Part shown: positions 45,248 to 54,782 of the stretch, piece by piece
Numbering within the stretch: the first letter of the stretch is position 1
How the letters are laid out: each line of letters opens with the position of its first letter
Assembly (NCBI RefSeq): GCF_000429605.1
Contig: NZ_KE386926.1
Coordinates: 79,134-143,133, forward strand
DNA length: 64,000 nucleotides
Direction of reading: 5' to 3'
Source: Azonexus hydrophilus DSM 23864
GTDB taxonomy: Bacteria; Pseudomonadota; Gammaproteobacteria; Burkholderiales; Rhodocyclaceae
Program-made: the position numbers and the translations under genes
The notes under the pieces: model-generated
Told to the model about the DNA's origin: nothing
What the model saw: the letters and a program-made list of their open reading frames with translations, nothing else
Databases searched by the model: none

Positions 45248-45976
45248 ATGTCTGCACCCCCTATCGCATCCCGTGAAGCCGCCCTCCGTATCGCGCTGGC
45301 GGCCCGTACTCTCGATGGCCTGGACGTTCGCGCCCTGGTCGGTGCATTGTCCGACAAGTACGACCTGCCGCTCACTGAGTCCAAGCTTGCCTCGATCACC
45401 GTCGAAGACCTGCGGAGCATCCTGGCCGGTGGTCATGCCGAAGAAAACTGTGTGGTCGGCGTCAGCAACGAAGCCCTCAAGGATGCCGTCCGCTTCCTGT
45501 GGGGTGAAAACGTCACTAACAGCGAGCTGCCGGTCATCGAAAGCTATGTCGATGGCGACATGCCTGGTTCCATCCGCGTCGCCATCGCCAACAACAAGGG
45601 CGAAAACCTCGATGGTCATTTCGGTTCCTGCGAACGCTTCCTGATCTATCAACTGTCGGCCTCGGCAATAAAGCTGATCGCCATCCGTTCGGCCCTTGAC
45701 GCCGACGCTGCCGAAGACAAGAACAAGGCGCGCGCCGAAGTCATCGCCGACTGCGATCTGGTCTTCATCCAGTCGATCGGCGGCCCCGCCGCTGCCAAAG
45801 TCGTGCGCGCCGGCGTCCATCCGCTGAAAAAGCCGAAGGGTGGCGCTGCCAGTGAAATTCTCGGCGAACTGCAAGCCGCCCTGAGCAGCCCGCCCCCCTG
45901 GCTGGCCCGGGTCATGGGTGTGCAGCCCAGTTCACTGAGCCGCTTCGCCGAAGCGCTCGACGGCGAGGATGCCTGA
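45248..45976 (+). CDS. nafY: NafY/NifY-like FeMo-cofactor-binding protein
   Basis: The 242-residue protein has a helical N-terminal domain (about 1-100) and a C-terminal NifX/NafY domain with IRVAIANNKGENLDGHFGSCERFLIYQ split over residues 115-140. NafY-type proteins hold FeMo-cofactor or NifB-co and stabilise apo-NifDK until the cofactor is inserted. Two-domain length favours NafY over the shorter NifX. Start at ATG 45248; the DUF6129 gene begins one base after its stop. Confidence 0.85.
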   Translation: MSAPPIASREAALRIALAARTLDGLDVRALVGALSDKYDLPLTESKLASITVEDLRSILAGGHAEENCVVGVSNEALKDAVRFLWGENVTNSELPVIESYVDGDMPGSIRVAIANNKGENLDGHFGSCERFLIYQLSASAIKLIAIRSALDADAAEDKNKARAEVIADCDLVFIQSIGGPAAAKVVRAGVHPLKKPKGGAASEILGELQAALSSPPPWLARVMGVQPSSLSRFAEALDGEDA

Positions 45977-45977
45977 G

Positions 45978-46241
45978 ATGACGCCCGAGCGCCTGGCCGA
46001 AGTCGTTGCTGCCGTGACACGAGAGGAAAGCATCAACGCCTTGCGCGCTGGCTTTCCCGACATGATCTTCACCGAGTGTAGCGAAAACGACATTTCACCG
46101 CGCCTGCAGCCGGTCGCTGAAACACCGGCTGCGCTGATCTACCTGATCACCGGCGTCAGCGGCCACTGTCTGGAAGCAACCAGCGACCTGAACGTGGCCA
46201 ACGGCGTCATCGTCGCCAGCCGGGACAGCGACGACGACTGA
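45978..46241 (+). CDS. Small nif-associated protein (DUF6129-like)
   Basis: This 87-residue acidic protein is encoded immediately after nafY. It resembles the small uncharacterised proteins (DUF6129 type) that accompany nif genes in related bacteria; the motif PDMIFTECSENDISPRLQPV is its most distinctive part. The family assignment is from memory of similar loci. No function is known. It is the last gene of the nifHDK run. Confidence 0.65.
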   Translation: MTPERLAEVVAAVTREESINALRAGFPDMIFTECSENDISPRLQPVAETPAALIYLITGVSGHCLEATSDLNVANGVIVASRDSDDD

Positions 46242-46261
46242 GCAAAGCAACGGCGGGCTGT

Positions 46262-46912
46262 TCAGCCGGGCGTCCGGCCGACATGCCCGCTGAGCATTAG
46301 CGTACGCAATTCGGCCTTCAGATCACCGACGTCCAGCGCCCGGCCACCCAGCTCAGCGCAGACATCAGTCATCATCAGCAACATCGTGCAGGCACCGAAC
46401 AGACCAATGTGCAGAACAGTCGGGTCGAGTGCACGCAGCACCCCAGCCGCCATCGCTTCACGCCAGAGCGGCGTACAGGTTTCCACGCCAGGGCGGATCA
46501 CTCTTTCGACCAGGGCATCCCGCCGCTCTCCCGGTTCAGCCAGCGCACGATTGACAAAGCTCACGTAGCCGGGAACATCCACCAGACCGTCGATCATGCT
46601 GTCGGCCAGCGCTCCGAGACGGTCGGCAACAGGGCTTTTGCTGTTCACCAAGCCGATGACATCCCGCAACCATAGATCATGCCGCTGGCCGACACACTCG
46701 ACCACCGCACGCCACAGGCCGGCTTTGCTGCCGAAGTGATGTGCAACCATGGACACATCGCATCCTGCCTCATCGGCGATCGCACGCAATCCGGCGGCTT
46801 CATAACCGACCCGGGTAAACGCGGCAAGCGCCGCCGCCAGCAGGCGATCACGGCTGTCAGCCGCGCCACGCGGGCGACCAGGAGAGCTCGTCTGACGTTG
46901 TTCAGTACGCAT
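46262..46912 (-). CDS. TetR-family repressor of the efflux operon
   Basis: This 216-residue protein has a TetR N-terminal helix-turn-helix (RLLAAALAAFTRVGYEAAGL, then SMVAHHFGSKAGLWRAV) and a C-terminal ligand domain. It is the last gene of the minus-strand efflux operon, six bases after the permease stop. The inverted repeat at the head of that operon (53399) is its likely binding site, which would make the operon autoregulated. Confidence 0.87.
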   Translation of the reverse strand: MRTEQRQTSSPGRPRGAADSRDRLLAAALAAFTRVGYEAAGLRAIADEAGCDVSMVAHHFGSKAGLWRAVVECVGQRHDLWLRDVIGLVNSKSPVADRLGALADSMIDGLVDVPGYVSFVNRALAEPGERRDALVERVIRPGVETCTPLWREAMAAGVLRALDPTVLHIGLFGACTMLLMMTDVCAELGGRALDVGDLKAELRTLMLSGHVGRTPG

Positions 46913-46917
46913 ACGGG

Positions 46918-48048
46918 TCAAGCCATTTGACTGATCGTGCTGCGGAAGCGCAGCAGCGCCACCGCAAACAACAGCGAGCCGATGACAAGAATGGCCAGGC
47001 ACTGTGGCCACACCACTTCCAGTCCGGCACCGCGATAGAGGATGGCCTGCGCCGCTGCAACAAAATGCGTGGTCGGCGCAACCAGCATGAGGTTCTGTAC
47101 CAGTTCCGGCATGCTCTCACGCGGCGTCACACCACCGGAGAGCATCTGCAAGGGCAACAGCACCAGCAGCATCAACAGGCCGAACTGCGGCATCGAGCGC
47201 GCTACCGTCGCCATGAAGATGCCCATCGACGTGGTGGCAAAAAGATGCAGGACCGCACAAGCAAGGAACAGCAGCAACGAGCCCTCAACCGGCACCTGCA
47301 ACGCGCCCTCAACCACCACCTTCAGCGAAAACGCCGTCGCACACAGCACCACCAGACCCATCGACCATACCTTGGCGAGCATGATTTCCGCTGGCGTCAC
47401 CGGCATCACCAGCAGATGCTCGACCGTGCCATGCTCACGCTCGCGGATCAAGGCGGCGCCGGTAAGGATGATGGACAGCAGGGTAACCTGATTGATGATT
47501 TCCATCAGCGAGCCGAACCAGGCTCTTGTCAGCCCCGGATTGAAGCGTGCGCGCAGCACCAGATCGACCTGCGGCACGGCCCCGCCGCGATGGCGCTGGA
47601 CGAACTCATTGACCTCGCCCAGGACGATCTGCTGGATATAGCCAGCGCCGGTGAAGGCCTGCGACATCCGGGTGGCATCCACATTCAGCTGGATGACCGG
47701 CGAGCGTCCGGCAAGAACGTCGCGCTGGAAACCGGGCGGAATATTGAGCACGAAAGTGTGGCTGCCCGCATCCATCGCCGCATCCACCTGCGGTAACTCA
47801 AGCCGCTGCGGACGGGTGAAGTGGGGCGGATAAAACGCCGAGACCACGCGTGCCGACAGTGGCGAGGCATCCTCGTCGACCACCGCGAGCGAGGCGTTGT
47901 GCAGGGTTTCCGGCATGGCGGTGGCGGCACTGTAGACGGCCAGCGTGAAGGCATAGACGATGAGCGCCAGCATCATCGGATCACGCCACAGGCTCCACAG
48001 CTCCTTCACCCCCAGGCGATAAACATTGGCCAATCTGCGCTTGTCCAT
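46918..48048 (-). CDS. ABC-2 type permease (YhhJ-like)
   Basis: The 376-residue membrane protein has an N-terminal helix, a large periplasmic loop (residues 45-170) and five C-terminal helices with IREREHGTVEHLLVMPVTPA, the ABC-2 permease signature. It corresponds to E. coli YhhJ, encoded next to RbbA. It should pair with the fused ATPase-permease encoded directly upstream to form an exporter. Confidence 0.9.
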   Translation of the reverse strand: MDKRRLANVYRLGVKELWSLWRDPMMLALIVYAFTLAVYSAATAMPETLHNASLAVVDEDASPLSARVVSAFYPPHFTRPQRLELPQVDAAMDAGSHTFVLNIPPGFQRDVLAGRSPVIQLNVDATRMSQAFTGAGYIQQIVLGEVNEFVQRHRGGAVPQVDLVLRARFNPGLTRAWFGSLMEIINQVTLLSIILTGAALIREREHGTVEHLLVMPVTPAEIMLAKVWSMGLVVLCATAFSLKVVVEGALQVPVEGSLLLFLACAVLHLFATTSMGIFMATVARSMPQFGLLMLLVLLPLQMLSGGVTPRESMPELVQNLMLVAPTTHFVAAAQAILYRGAGLEVVWPQCLAILVIGSLLFAVALLRFRSTISQMA

Positions 48049-48049
48049 C

Positions 48050-50806
48050 TCAACGCTCCTGTTTGCGCAGCAACGCAATCGATAGCCCGATGATCAGGGG
48101 CACCGCCAGACTCATCGCCCAGAACGAGTGGTCCAGATCGGACAGGGTCAGTCCCTTGGTAAACACGCCGCGGCTGATGGTCAGCATATGGCTGGCCGGG
48201 TGAAGCTCACCAATGACCCGTCCCATGCCCTCAAGCGAGGACACCGGATTGAGCAAGCCGGCAAACTGCACGGCGGGTAGCAAAGTCCCGAGGATGGCGA
48301 CGAACATCGCGGCGATCTGGCTCCGTGTGAAGGTCGAGGCAAACAGGCCAAAACCGGTCGCGAACAGCACGTAGACCAGTGCCGCCAGGGTCAGACCGGG
48401 AAAGCTGCCTTTGACCGGGACGCCGAACAGCCACATTGCAAAACAGACCATCAGCAAGAAATTGAGCATGCCCAGAAGCACATAAGGCAGTTGTTTGCCG
48501 ATCAGAAACTCGGCCCGCGTCACCGGGGTGACGTAGAGATTGAGGATGGAACCAAGCTCTTTCTCCCGCACCACGGCGAGGGCGGTAAGCATGGCGGGAA
48601 TCATCAGCAGCAACAGGGGAATCACCGCCGGTACGATGGCCGGCAGACTGCGCACGTCCGGGTTGTATCGGTAGCGGGTCTCGATGCTGGCGATGCCGGC
48701 ACCGACTTTCACCCCCAGTCGGGTGCGTGCCATCTCCGCCAGCCAGGTCTGGTGCATGCCGGCGACGTAGCCTTGCGCGGTTTCAGCGCGCTGCGGCATG
48801 GCACCATCGACCCAGGCGGCGATCTGCACCGGCTGACCGCGCAGCAGCGAACGCCCGAACCCCGGGGGAATTTCCAGGGCCAGGGCCAGTTCACCGGCGC
48901 GCATGCGCCGATCCATATCTGCATGATCGGTGATCGGTGGACGCTCGGTGAAGTAGCGCGAGCCGGCAAGGTTGAGCACGTAGTTCTGACTGAGTGTGCT
49001 CTGGTCGTGATCGAGCACCGCAAAGTCGAGATTCTCGACATCCAGGGTAATACCGAAACCCATGATCAGCAGCAGGATCAGGCTCCCGAGCAAGGCCAGG
49101 GTACCGCGCACCGGATCGCGCATCAGCTCCATCGCCTCTCGCTGCGAATAGCTCAGTGCGCGTGCCGGACTGAACAGCACAGGGCGCCTAACCGCAGCCG
49201 TGCTTGCGGCCGGCTCGACGGCCACCGGCACCACCTCGCCAGTCACCCCGTACTCCTGCGCACCAGCCGCTTCAAGATAGGAAATGAACGCCGCCTCCAG
49301 CGAGGCCGTACCACGCTGGCGTACCAGTTCGGCTGGCGACTCACTGACCAGCACCCGCCCGGCGTGCATCAGTGAAATGCGATCGCAACGCTCCGCTTCG
49401 TTCATGAAGTGAGTGGAAATGAAGATCGTCACACGATCCTTGCGCGCGAGATCGATCATCAAGCGCCAGAAATTGTCCCGCGCCACCGGATCAACACCGG
49501 AAGTCGGCTCATCGAGAATCAGCAGTTCCGGCCGATGCACCATCGCCACCGCCAGCGACAGACGCTGGCGCACGCCCAATGGCAATTGTTCAGGCAGACT
49601 GTCGAGCACGGCGTCGAGCTCGAAACGTGCGCTCATTTCGGCCACCCGCCGGTCGATCTCCGGCGCCGGCACATTGAACAGGCGGGCATGCAGCACCAGA
49701 TTCTGGCGTACCGTAAGCTCCGAATACAGCGAGAAGGCCTGCGACATGTACCCCACGCGGCGGCGCGTATCGATATCGCGGGCATCGACCTTGTGACCAA
49801 ACAGCGAGGCCTCGCCGGCACTTGCCGGCAACAAGCCGGTCAGCATCTTCATGGTGGTCGACTTGCCACAGCCATTGGATCCCAGGAAGCCGAAAATCTC
49901 CCCACGCCGGATCCGGAAACTGACCTGATCGACCGCAGTGAAATCACCGAAACGCATGGTCAACTCACGCGCCTCGATGGCGATCTGCGCATCCTCGTCC
50001 TCTGCCAGGGGCGGCACCTCCACCGCGCGATGACCGCGCCGCACCGCTTCCGGCAGCAGGGCGATGAAGGCGGCCTCCAGCGTTGCCGTGCCGGTTCGGG
50101 CATGCAGTTCGCCGGGCGTTCCGGTGGCCAGCACGCCCCCGGCATTCATCGCCACCAGCCAGTCGAAGCGTTCAGCCTCGTCCATATAGGCGGTGGCCAC
50201 GATCACGCTCATACCCGGCCGATCACGCCGGATCCGTGCAATCAGCGCCCAGAACTGGCTGCGGGCAAGCGGATCGACCCCGGTCGTCGGCTCATCCAGG
50301 ATCAGCAACTGCGGATCATGAATGAGCGCACAACACAGGCCAAGCTTCTGCTTCATACCGCCGGAGAGCTTGCCCGCCGGGCGCGCCAGAAAAGGCTGGA
50401 GGCCGGTGGCTCGGGTCAGCTCGTCGATGCGACGCCTGCGCTCGGCGACACCGTGGCCGAACAATCGCGCAAAGAACTGCAGGTTCTCTTCCACCGACAG
50501 GGTCGGATAGAGGTTCTTGCCCAGACCTTGTGGCATGTAGGCAATATGCGGGCACGAAGCCTCGCGGTGGCGGCGCACGGCCATGTCACCGCCGAGCACC
50601 TCCACCCTGCCCTGCTGGACGGCACGCGCGCCGGCGAGCAAGGAGATCAGGCTGGATTTGCCAACACCATCCGGACCGATCAGCCCGACCATGCAGCCCG
50701 CAGGAATCTCCAGATCGACGCCCACGAGCGCCTGCGTCGCGCCATAGCGCAAACCGACGCCGCTCAGACGAGCGACCGGCGCGGGGGCGCCGCCATCGCT
50801 GCTCAT
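48050..50806 (-). CDS. rbbA: RbbA-like fusion of two ABC ATPases and a permease
   Basis: The 918-residue protein has ATPase domain 1 (Walker [10 protein letters not shown] near residue 45, signature [23 protein letters not shown]), ATPase domain 2 (GSNGCGKST near 315, degenerate signature [11 protein letters not shown]) and a C-terminal ABC-2 permease (about 550-915). This is the architecture of E. coli RbbA/YhiH, named for ribosome binding but encoded with exporter parts. With the HlyD, permease and outer-membrane genes it forms a tripartite pump. It overlaps the HlyD stop by four bases. Confidence 0.92.
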   Translation of the reverse strand: MSSDGGAPAPVARLSGVGLRYGATQALVGVDLEIPAGCMVGLIGPDGVGKSSLISLLAGARAVQQGRVEVLGGDMAVRRHREASCPHIAYMPQGLGKNLYPTLSVEENLQFFARLFGHGVAERRRRIDELTRATGLQPFLARPAGKLSGGMKQKLGLCCALIHDPQLLILDEPTTGVDPLARSQFWALIARIRRDRPGMSVIVATAYMDEAERFDWLVAMNAGGVLATGTPGELHARTGTATLEAAFIALLPEAVRRGHRAVEVPPLAEDEDAQIAIEARELTMRFGDFTAVDQVSFRIRRGEIFGFLGSNGCGKSTTMKMLTGLLPASAGEASLFGHKVDARDIDTRRRVGYMSQAFSLYSELTVRQNLVLHARLFNVPAPEIDRRVAEMSARFELDAVLDSLPEQLPLGVRQRLSLAVAMVHRPELLILDEPTSGVDPVARDNFWRLMIDLARKDRVTIFISTHFMNEAERCDRISLMHAGRVLVSESPAELVRQRGTASLEAAFISYLEAAGAQEYGVTGEVVPVAVEPAASTAAVRRPVLFSPARALSYSQREAMELMRDPVRGTLALLGSLILLLIMGFGITLDVENLDFAVLDHDQSTLSQNYVLNLAGSRYFTERPPITDHADMDRRMRAGELALALEIPPGFGRSLLRGQPVQIAAWVDGAMPQRAETAQGYVAGMHQTWLAEMARTRLGVKVGAGIASIETRYRYNPDVRSLPAIVPAVIPLLLLMIPAMLTALAVVREKELGSILNLYVTPVTRAEFLIGKQLPYVLLGMLNFLLMVCFAMWLFGVPVKGSFPGLTLAALVYVLFATGFGLFASTFTRSQIAAMFVAILGTLLPAVQFAGLLNPVSSLEGMGRVIGELHPASHMLTISRGVFTKGLTLSDLDHSFWAMSLAVPLIIGLSIALLRKQER

Positions 50807-51873
50807 TGCGGAACCCGCAGCGCCAGTTCAGCCGGCCATTCTGCCTCCGGGTCGAGGCGTACCCAGGCCACCCCCGGCAAGCCGGTCTTGACCTGTGCCA
50901 GATGCTGGCGCAGCAGTTCCGGGGCAATCTGTGCGCGTACACGGAACATCAGCTTTTGCCGTTCGCTGGCAGTCTCCACCGTCTTGGGGGTGAACTGCGC
51001 CGTGCTGGCGACGAAGGAAATGGTCGCCGGAATCACCAGATGCGGCGCGGCATCGAGCACGATGCGCGCCTCGGCCCCGAGCGCCACCCTGCCAGCCACC
51101 GTTTCCGGCAGGAAGAAAGTCATGTAGACATCAGACAGATCGACCAGATTGAGCACTTTGCCGCCACCGGCGAGCACCTCCCCGGCCTGTGCCAGGCGAA
51201 ACTGGACACGCCCGTCGCGCGGCGCCTTCAACTGACTGTCGGCAATATCCGAATCGATGCGCGCCACGGTTGCCGCCGCAGCTTCGACCAAGGAGCGCGC
51301 GCCAACGAGCTGAGCCTCGGCCGCCAGTACCGCTGCACGCGCGGCAGCAATCTGGGCGCGCGCAGCATTCAGCGCTGCCTCCGCGCTGCGCGTGCGTGCC
51401 CGGTCATCATCCAGCTCCTGAATGGAGGCCGCGCCCTCCGCCGACAAGGTCTGCGAGCGAGCTAGGCGGCGCTGAGCGGCATCCACCTCGCTCTCCCGCT
51501 GCAAGGCCAGCGCCTGGATCGCCACCAGATCGCTCTGACGTACCGCCACCTGCGCCTCGGCGCTACGCACCGCGTTCAGCGCTTGTTGCTGATGGGCCAC
51601 GGCTTCGTCACGCTGAGCATTCAGGCCGTCCACCTGCATCTGGGCCAATACCGCACCGGCAAGTACGAAATCGCCCTCGCCGGCATAGACCTCGACCACA
51701 CGCCCCGGCAGCTTGGTAGCAACATCAACCTCGGTCGCTTCGATGCGTCCGTTGCCGCTGACAAACCCAGCCACCGGTCCAGGCTGCTGCACCACGTACC
51801 AGGCCAGCCCGGCGCCGAGCAAGACCGCAACAGCAGCAAGCCCCACCCATCGTCTCTTGAATATCGCGTTCAT
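50803..51873 (-). CDS. HlyD-family membrane fusion protein (YhiI-like)
   Basis: This 356-residue periplasmic adaptor is anchored by one N-terminal helix. It has a lipoyl-like half ([20 protein letters not shown]), a long alpha-helical hairpin rich in Ala, Gln and Arg (residues 85-205), and the second half [15 protein letters not shown]. It joins the inner-membrane ABC pump to the outer-membrane channel encoded just upstream. Confidence 0.9.
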   Translation of the reverse strand: MNAIFKRRWVGLAAVAVLLGAGLAWYVVQQPGPVAGFVSGNGRIEATEVDVATKLPGRVVEVYAGEGDFVLAGAVLAQMQVDGLNAQRDEAVAHQQQALNAVRSAEAQVAVRQSDLVAIQALALQRESEVDAAQRRLARSQTLSAEGAASIQELDDDRARTRSAEAALNAARAQIAAARAAVLAAEAQLVGARSLVEAAAATVARIDSDIADSQLKAPRDGRVQFRLAQAGEVLAGGGKVLNLVDLSDVYMTFFLPETVAGRVALGAEARIVLDAAPHLVIPATISFVASTAQFTPKTVETASERQKLMFRVRAQIAPELLRQHLAQVKTGLPGVAWVRLDPEAEWPAELALRVPQ

Positions 51874-51889
51874 GATCCCAGCCACTCCT

Positions 51890-53323
51890 TCAATCGTCCT
51901 CAGCCACCCGGCTGCCGCCGCCCAATGCCGCATACAGCGCCACCCGGCTGGACAACAGGGCCCGCCGGGTTTGCACCAGTTGCTGCTCGATGGCCAACAG
52001 GTCTCGCTGCGCATCCAGCACTTCCAGATAGCGCGCAGCGCCATTGTCATAGCGAAGCTTGGCCAGACGGGCGCGCTCACTCTGTGCGCTCAAGCCCACA
52101 CGCTGAATACGCACCTGCTCTTCGAGCCAGTGGCGCATGGCAAGCGCATCGGCCACTTCGCGGAAAGCCTGCTGCACCGCCTTCTCGTAGCCGGCCACCG
52201 CCTGATCGCGCCTGACCTCGGCCAGCGCCAGCGCCGCACGATTCCGTCCGGCATCGAAGATCGGCAAGGACAAGCTGGGGGCAAAACGCCAGGCACCGCT
52301 ACCGGCTTCGAACAGGCCGTCGAGGCTGGCGCTGGCGGTACCGGCCGAAGCGGTCAGGGCAATGCGCGGGAAAAACGCTGCGCGCGCCGCACCGATATTG
52401 GCGTTGGCCGCTTTCAATTGGTGTTCTGCGGCCATGATGTCCGGCCGTCCGGCAAGCAACATCGAAGGCAAGCCGGGATCCAGCTCGTGCAGTATCTGTC
52501 CATCGTCCAACCCGTCCACCTGCGGCAACAGGTCAACGGGTACCCCAACCAGCCGGGTCAGCGCATGAGCCTGCAACGCACGGGCCTGTTCCAGTTGGGC
52601 AAGTACCCCCTGGGCCTGTGTGAGCAGGGTTTCGACCTGGGTCAGGTCGAGCCTGGAGGTGGCCCCTTCCTCCACGCGCCGACGAAATATCCGCTGGGCC
52701 TCCTCACGCGTTGTCACCGTGTGACGGGCGAGCGCGATGCGTTCGTCCAGTTCACGCAAACCAAGGTAGGCATCGGCAACCTGGGCCACCAGCCCCACCG
52801 TAGCAGCGCGGCGCGCCGCATCACTACTCAGGAAAGACTCCAGTGCAGCCGTTTCCAGATTACGCACCCGCCCCCAGAAATCCAGCTCCCAGCCGACCAG
52901 CCCCAGACCAACCTGGTACTGCCCACCGTACTGGATCCGTCTGGTCACGTTCAGGTCGGCTGGCGTCCGGCTGCGCGCCCCGTCGGCACCCAGCCCAATG
53001 GTCGGAAAGCGCTCTGCCCGAGTGATGCCATAGGCCGCACGGACCTCTTCGACACGCAGTACGGCAGCGCGCAAGTCGCGGCTGTTGTCCAGCGCAACCC
53101 GGACAAGATCACGCAGACGGGGATCGGCGAAATAATCCTGCCAGGCCAGATCGGCAGCCTGAGTCTGGCCGCCAACTGGCTGCATATCGGTCGGGGAATA
53201 CTTTCCGAGCGCCACATCCGGACGCACATAAGGCGGCGCAAGCGAGCACCCACCGAGCGTAGCCAGAAGCACCAGCACGGCTCCTGCACATTGCCTCGGC
53301 TTCAAGCAAGACTGCTTTGACAT
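51890..53323 (-). CDS. Outer-membrane efflux lipoprotein (NodT/OprM type)
   Basis: The 477-residue TolC-like channel has a lipobox, LLATLGGCSLAPPY, with the lipidated cysteine near residue 25. Two repeats of the outer-membrane efflux domain follow (GLVGWELDFWGRVRNLETAA in the first, PSLSLPIFDAGRNRAALALA in the second). It is the first gene of the efflux operon. The start at 53323 is supported by GAGGAG upstream. Confidence 0.92.
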   Translation of the reverse strand: MSKQSCLKPRQCAGAVLVLLATLGGCSLAPPYVRPDVALGKYSPTDMQPVGGQTQAADLAWQDYFADPRLRDLVRVALDNSRDLRAAVLRVEEVRAAYGITRAERFPTIGLGADGARSRTPADLNVTRRIQYGGQYQVGLGLVGWELDFWGRVRNLETAALESFLSSDAARRAATVGLVAQVADAYLGLRELDERIALARHTVTTREEAQRIFRRRVEEGATSRLDLTQVETLLTQAQGVLAQLEQARALQAHALTRLVGVPVDLLPQVDGLDDGQILHELDPGLPSMLLAGRPDIMAAEHQLKAANANIGAARAAFFPRIALTASAGTASASLDGLFEAGSGAWRFAPSLSLPIFDAGRNRAALALAEVRRDQAVAGYEKAVQQAFREVADALAMRHWLEEQVRIQRVGLSAQSERARLAKLRYDNGAARYLEVLDAQRDLLAIEQQLVQTRRALLSSRVALYAALGGGSRVAEDD

Positions 53324-53398
53324 TTCTGCGCTCCTCAAACCCGAAAGCCCAAATACCCTCAGGTCATAGCTTGCCCGACAGAAACGGGACGCACAAAA

Positions 53399-53418
53399 AA
53401 TCCAACACCTGTTGGATT
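53399..53418. promoter_or_regulatory. Palindromic operator candidate for the efflux operon
   Basis: AATCCAACA-CC-TGTTGGATT is a perfect 9-bp inverted repeat with a two-base centre, 76 bases upstream of the first efflux gene. It is the size and shape of a TetR-family operator. The 357-base gap 53324-53680 holds this site and the fdxB control region and no gene. Confidence 0.65.
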
Positions 53419-53481
53419 AATTAAAGCAAAAAGACGCAGCCTTGTCCATATGACACCTCGGGCGATGTGTGGGAAAACGCC

Positions 53482-53497
53482 TGTCGCATTCCTCACA
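53482..53497. promoter_or_regulatory. NifA upstream activator site for fdxB
   Basis: TGT-CGCATTCCTC-ACA fits TGT-N10-ACA. It is only 40 bases from the sigma-54 promoter, the shortest spacing of the six in the window. Confidence 0.7.
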
Positions 53498-53537
53498 ACA
53501 CCACAGCCCAACTCAATAAAAACAATAACTTACAAAG

Positions 53538-53553
53538 TGGCACCAAATTTGCT
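53538..53553 (+). promoter_or_regulatory. Sigma-54 promoter of fdxB
   Basis: TGGCAC-CAAAT-TTGCT matches the -24/-12 consensus fully. It leaves a leader of about 115 bases before the fdxB start. Confidence 0.9.
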
Positions 53554-53680
53554 GAACAGGGTTGCGTGCCCCAGGACAGCAAACTACCGGAAGGTGCCGG
53601 CGCAGACCTGGACATATACACACCGAACAAACCGCGGTCGGCAGCCACTGGCCCGGAACTTGTCAAGAAAGGAAATAGTC

Positions 53681-53956
53681 ATGGCTGATTACACTGCGCT
53701 GACCCGTGGCGGCGCCTCCTGGGTTCCCGAGTTCGTCGTCGCGCTGGCCGAAGACAAGTGCATCGGCTGCGGTCGCTGCTACAAGGTCTGCCCGCGTGAC
53801 GTGCTGAATCTGATCGACTCCGACGAGGATGAGGATGAGGACGAAAGCGCCGCCGCCAAGATGACGCTGAAGGACATCGACGACTGCATCGGCTGCAGCG
53901 CCTGTGGTCGCGTCTGCCCGAAGAACTGCTTCACCTACGCACCGCTGGCAGTGTGA
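53681..53956 (+). CDS. fdxB: FdxB, nif-specific 4Fe-4S ferredoxin III
   Basis: This 91-residue ferredoxin has CIGCGRCYKVCP and CIGCSACGRVCP cluster motifs, separated by a very acidic stretch (DSDEDEDEDES near residues 46-56). Ferredoxin III of this type is found in nif clusters and is thought to deliver electrons for cofactor assembly. It starts after AAAGGAA. Confidence 0.92.
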   Translation: MADYTALTRGGASWVPEFVVALAEDKCIGCGRCYKVCPRDVLNLIDSDEDEDEDESAAAKMTLKDIDDCIGCSACGRVCPKNCFTYAPLAV

Positions 53957-53961
53957 TCGCG

Positions 53962-53990
53962 CCTTACCGTTGGTTCCACCAGCGGTAAGG
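53962..53990 (+). other. mRNA hairpin between fdxB and the LRV gene
   Basis: CCTTACCG/CGGTAAGG forms a perfect 8-bp stem, and the inner TGGT/ACCA can pair further. There is no T-run. It likely lowers readthrough or protects the fdxB message. Confidence 0.6.
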
Positions 53991-54018
53991 GCAGCCACCA
54001 AGCGTCACTCGCCCGGCC

Positions 54019-54780
54019 ATGGTCCAGCAAACGACAGAACGTCCGACAGGCGGGCTTTGCGCGCATTGCCCCCTGTCTCCTGCCTTTCCCGAAGCGGATC
54101 GCTGCCAACCCGGGGATGCCTGCGTGCGTGCCCATAGCGGCCGCCAGATCGACCGCTTTTTTCGCCGCAACCCCGGCGAAGCCGAGAACTACCTCGACGA
54201 CATCTTCTGGGAACGGCGCGCCATTGCCGCCCGCTACGCCCCGATCGACCGGATCTTCCGGCTGCGTAGCGACAGCGACGAAGTCGTTCGCCGCGTCGTC
54301 GCCAGCCGCCTACCGGACAACCAACTACATGCCATGGCCCGCGACCCGGACCGTGAAGTCCGCCTGAGCGTCGCCGCCCGCCTGCCACCAACGGAACTGC
54401 AGCAACTGATCGACGACAGCGATTACCTGGTCCGTGCCACCGTCGCCCGTCGCCTGCCCCACGGCCAGCTCGCCCAGATGACCCGCGATCCGGAGCGCGA
54501 GGTGCGCAAGGTCGTCGCCAGCCGGCTGCCGGCCTTCGCCCTGCACCTGCTGGCTAACGATGCCGAACCCGAAGTCCGGGCCATCGTCGCCGAACGCGCC
54601 CTGCCCGAACTGGCTGCCCGCCTGCTTACTGATGGCGAGTGGTGGGTCCGCCTGGCCGCCGTTGGCAACGCGCCGCCGGAACTGTTGCCGCCGCTGCTCG
54701 ACGACCCGGAACTCGAAGTCCGGGAAGCCGTCGCCAGCCGACTCGCCGAAACCCCAGCCACCCCTACCGCCGGAAAGTGA
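54019..54780 (+). CDS. 4Fe-4S leucine-rich-repeat-variant (LRV) protein
   Basis: The 253-residue protein matches the LRV protein of Azotobacter nif loci. Four cysteines at 14, 17, 29 and 35 bind a 4Fe-4S cluster. From about residue 80 seven repeats of roughly 24 residues follow, each of the form DPxxEVRxxVAxRLPxxxLxxL. Such repeats make a curved protein-binding surface. The role in nitrogen fixation is unknown. It lies 62 bases after fdxB and is followed two bases later by an unknown gene. Confidence 0.9.
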   Translation: MVQQTTERPTGGLCAHCPLSPAFPEADRCQPGDACVRAHSGRQIDRFFRRNPGEAENYLDDIFWERRAIAARYAPIDRIFRLRSDSDEVVRRVVASRLPDNQLHAMARDPDREVRLSVAARLPPTELQQLIDDSDYLVRATVARRLPHGQLAQMTRDPEREVRKVVASRLPAFALHLLANDAEPEVRAIVAERALPELAARLLTDGEWWVRLAAVGNAPPELLPPLLDDPELEVREAVASRLAETPATPTAGK

Positions 54781-54782
54781 TC

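Noticed and set aside
53649..53664. TGGCCC-GGAAC-TTGTC as a sigma-54 promoter right before fdxB
   Set aside because: The -12 box has GT instead of GC and transcription would start almost at the start codon; the perfect site at 53538 explains expression better.
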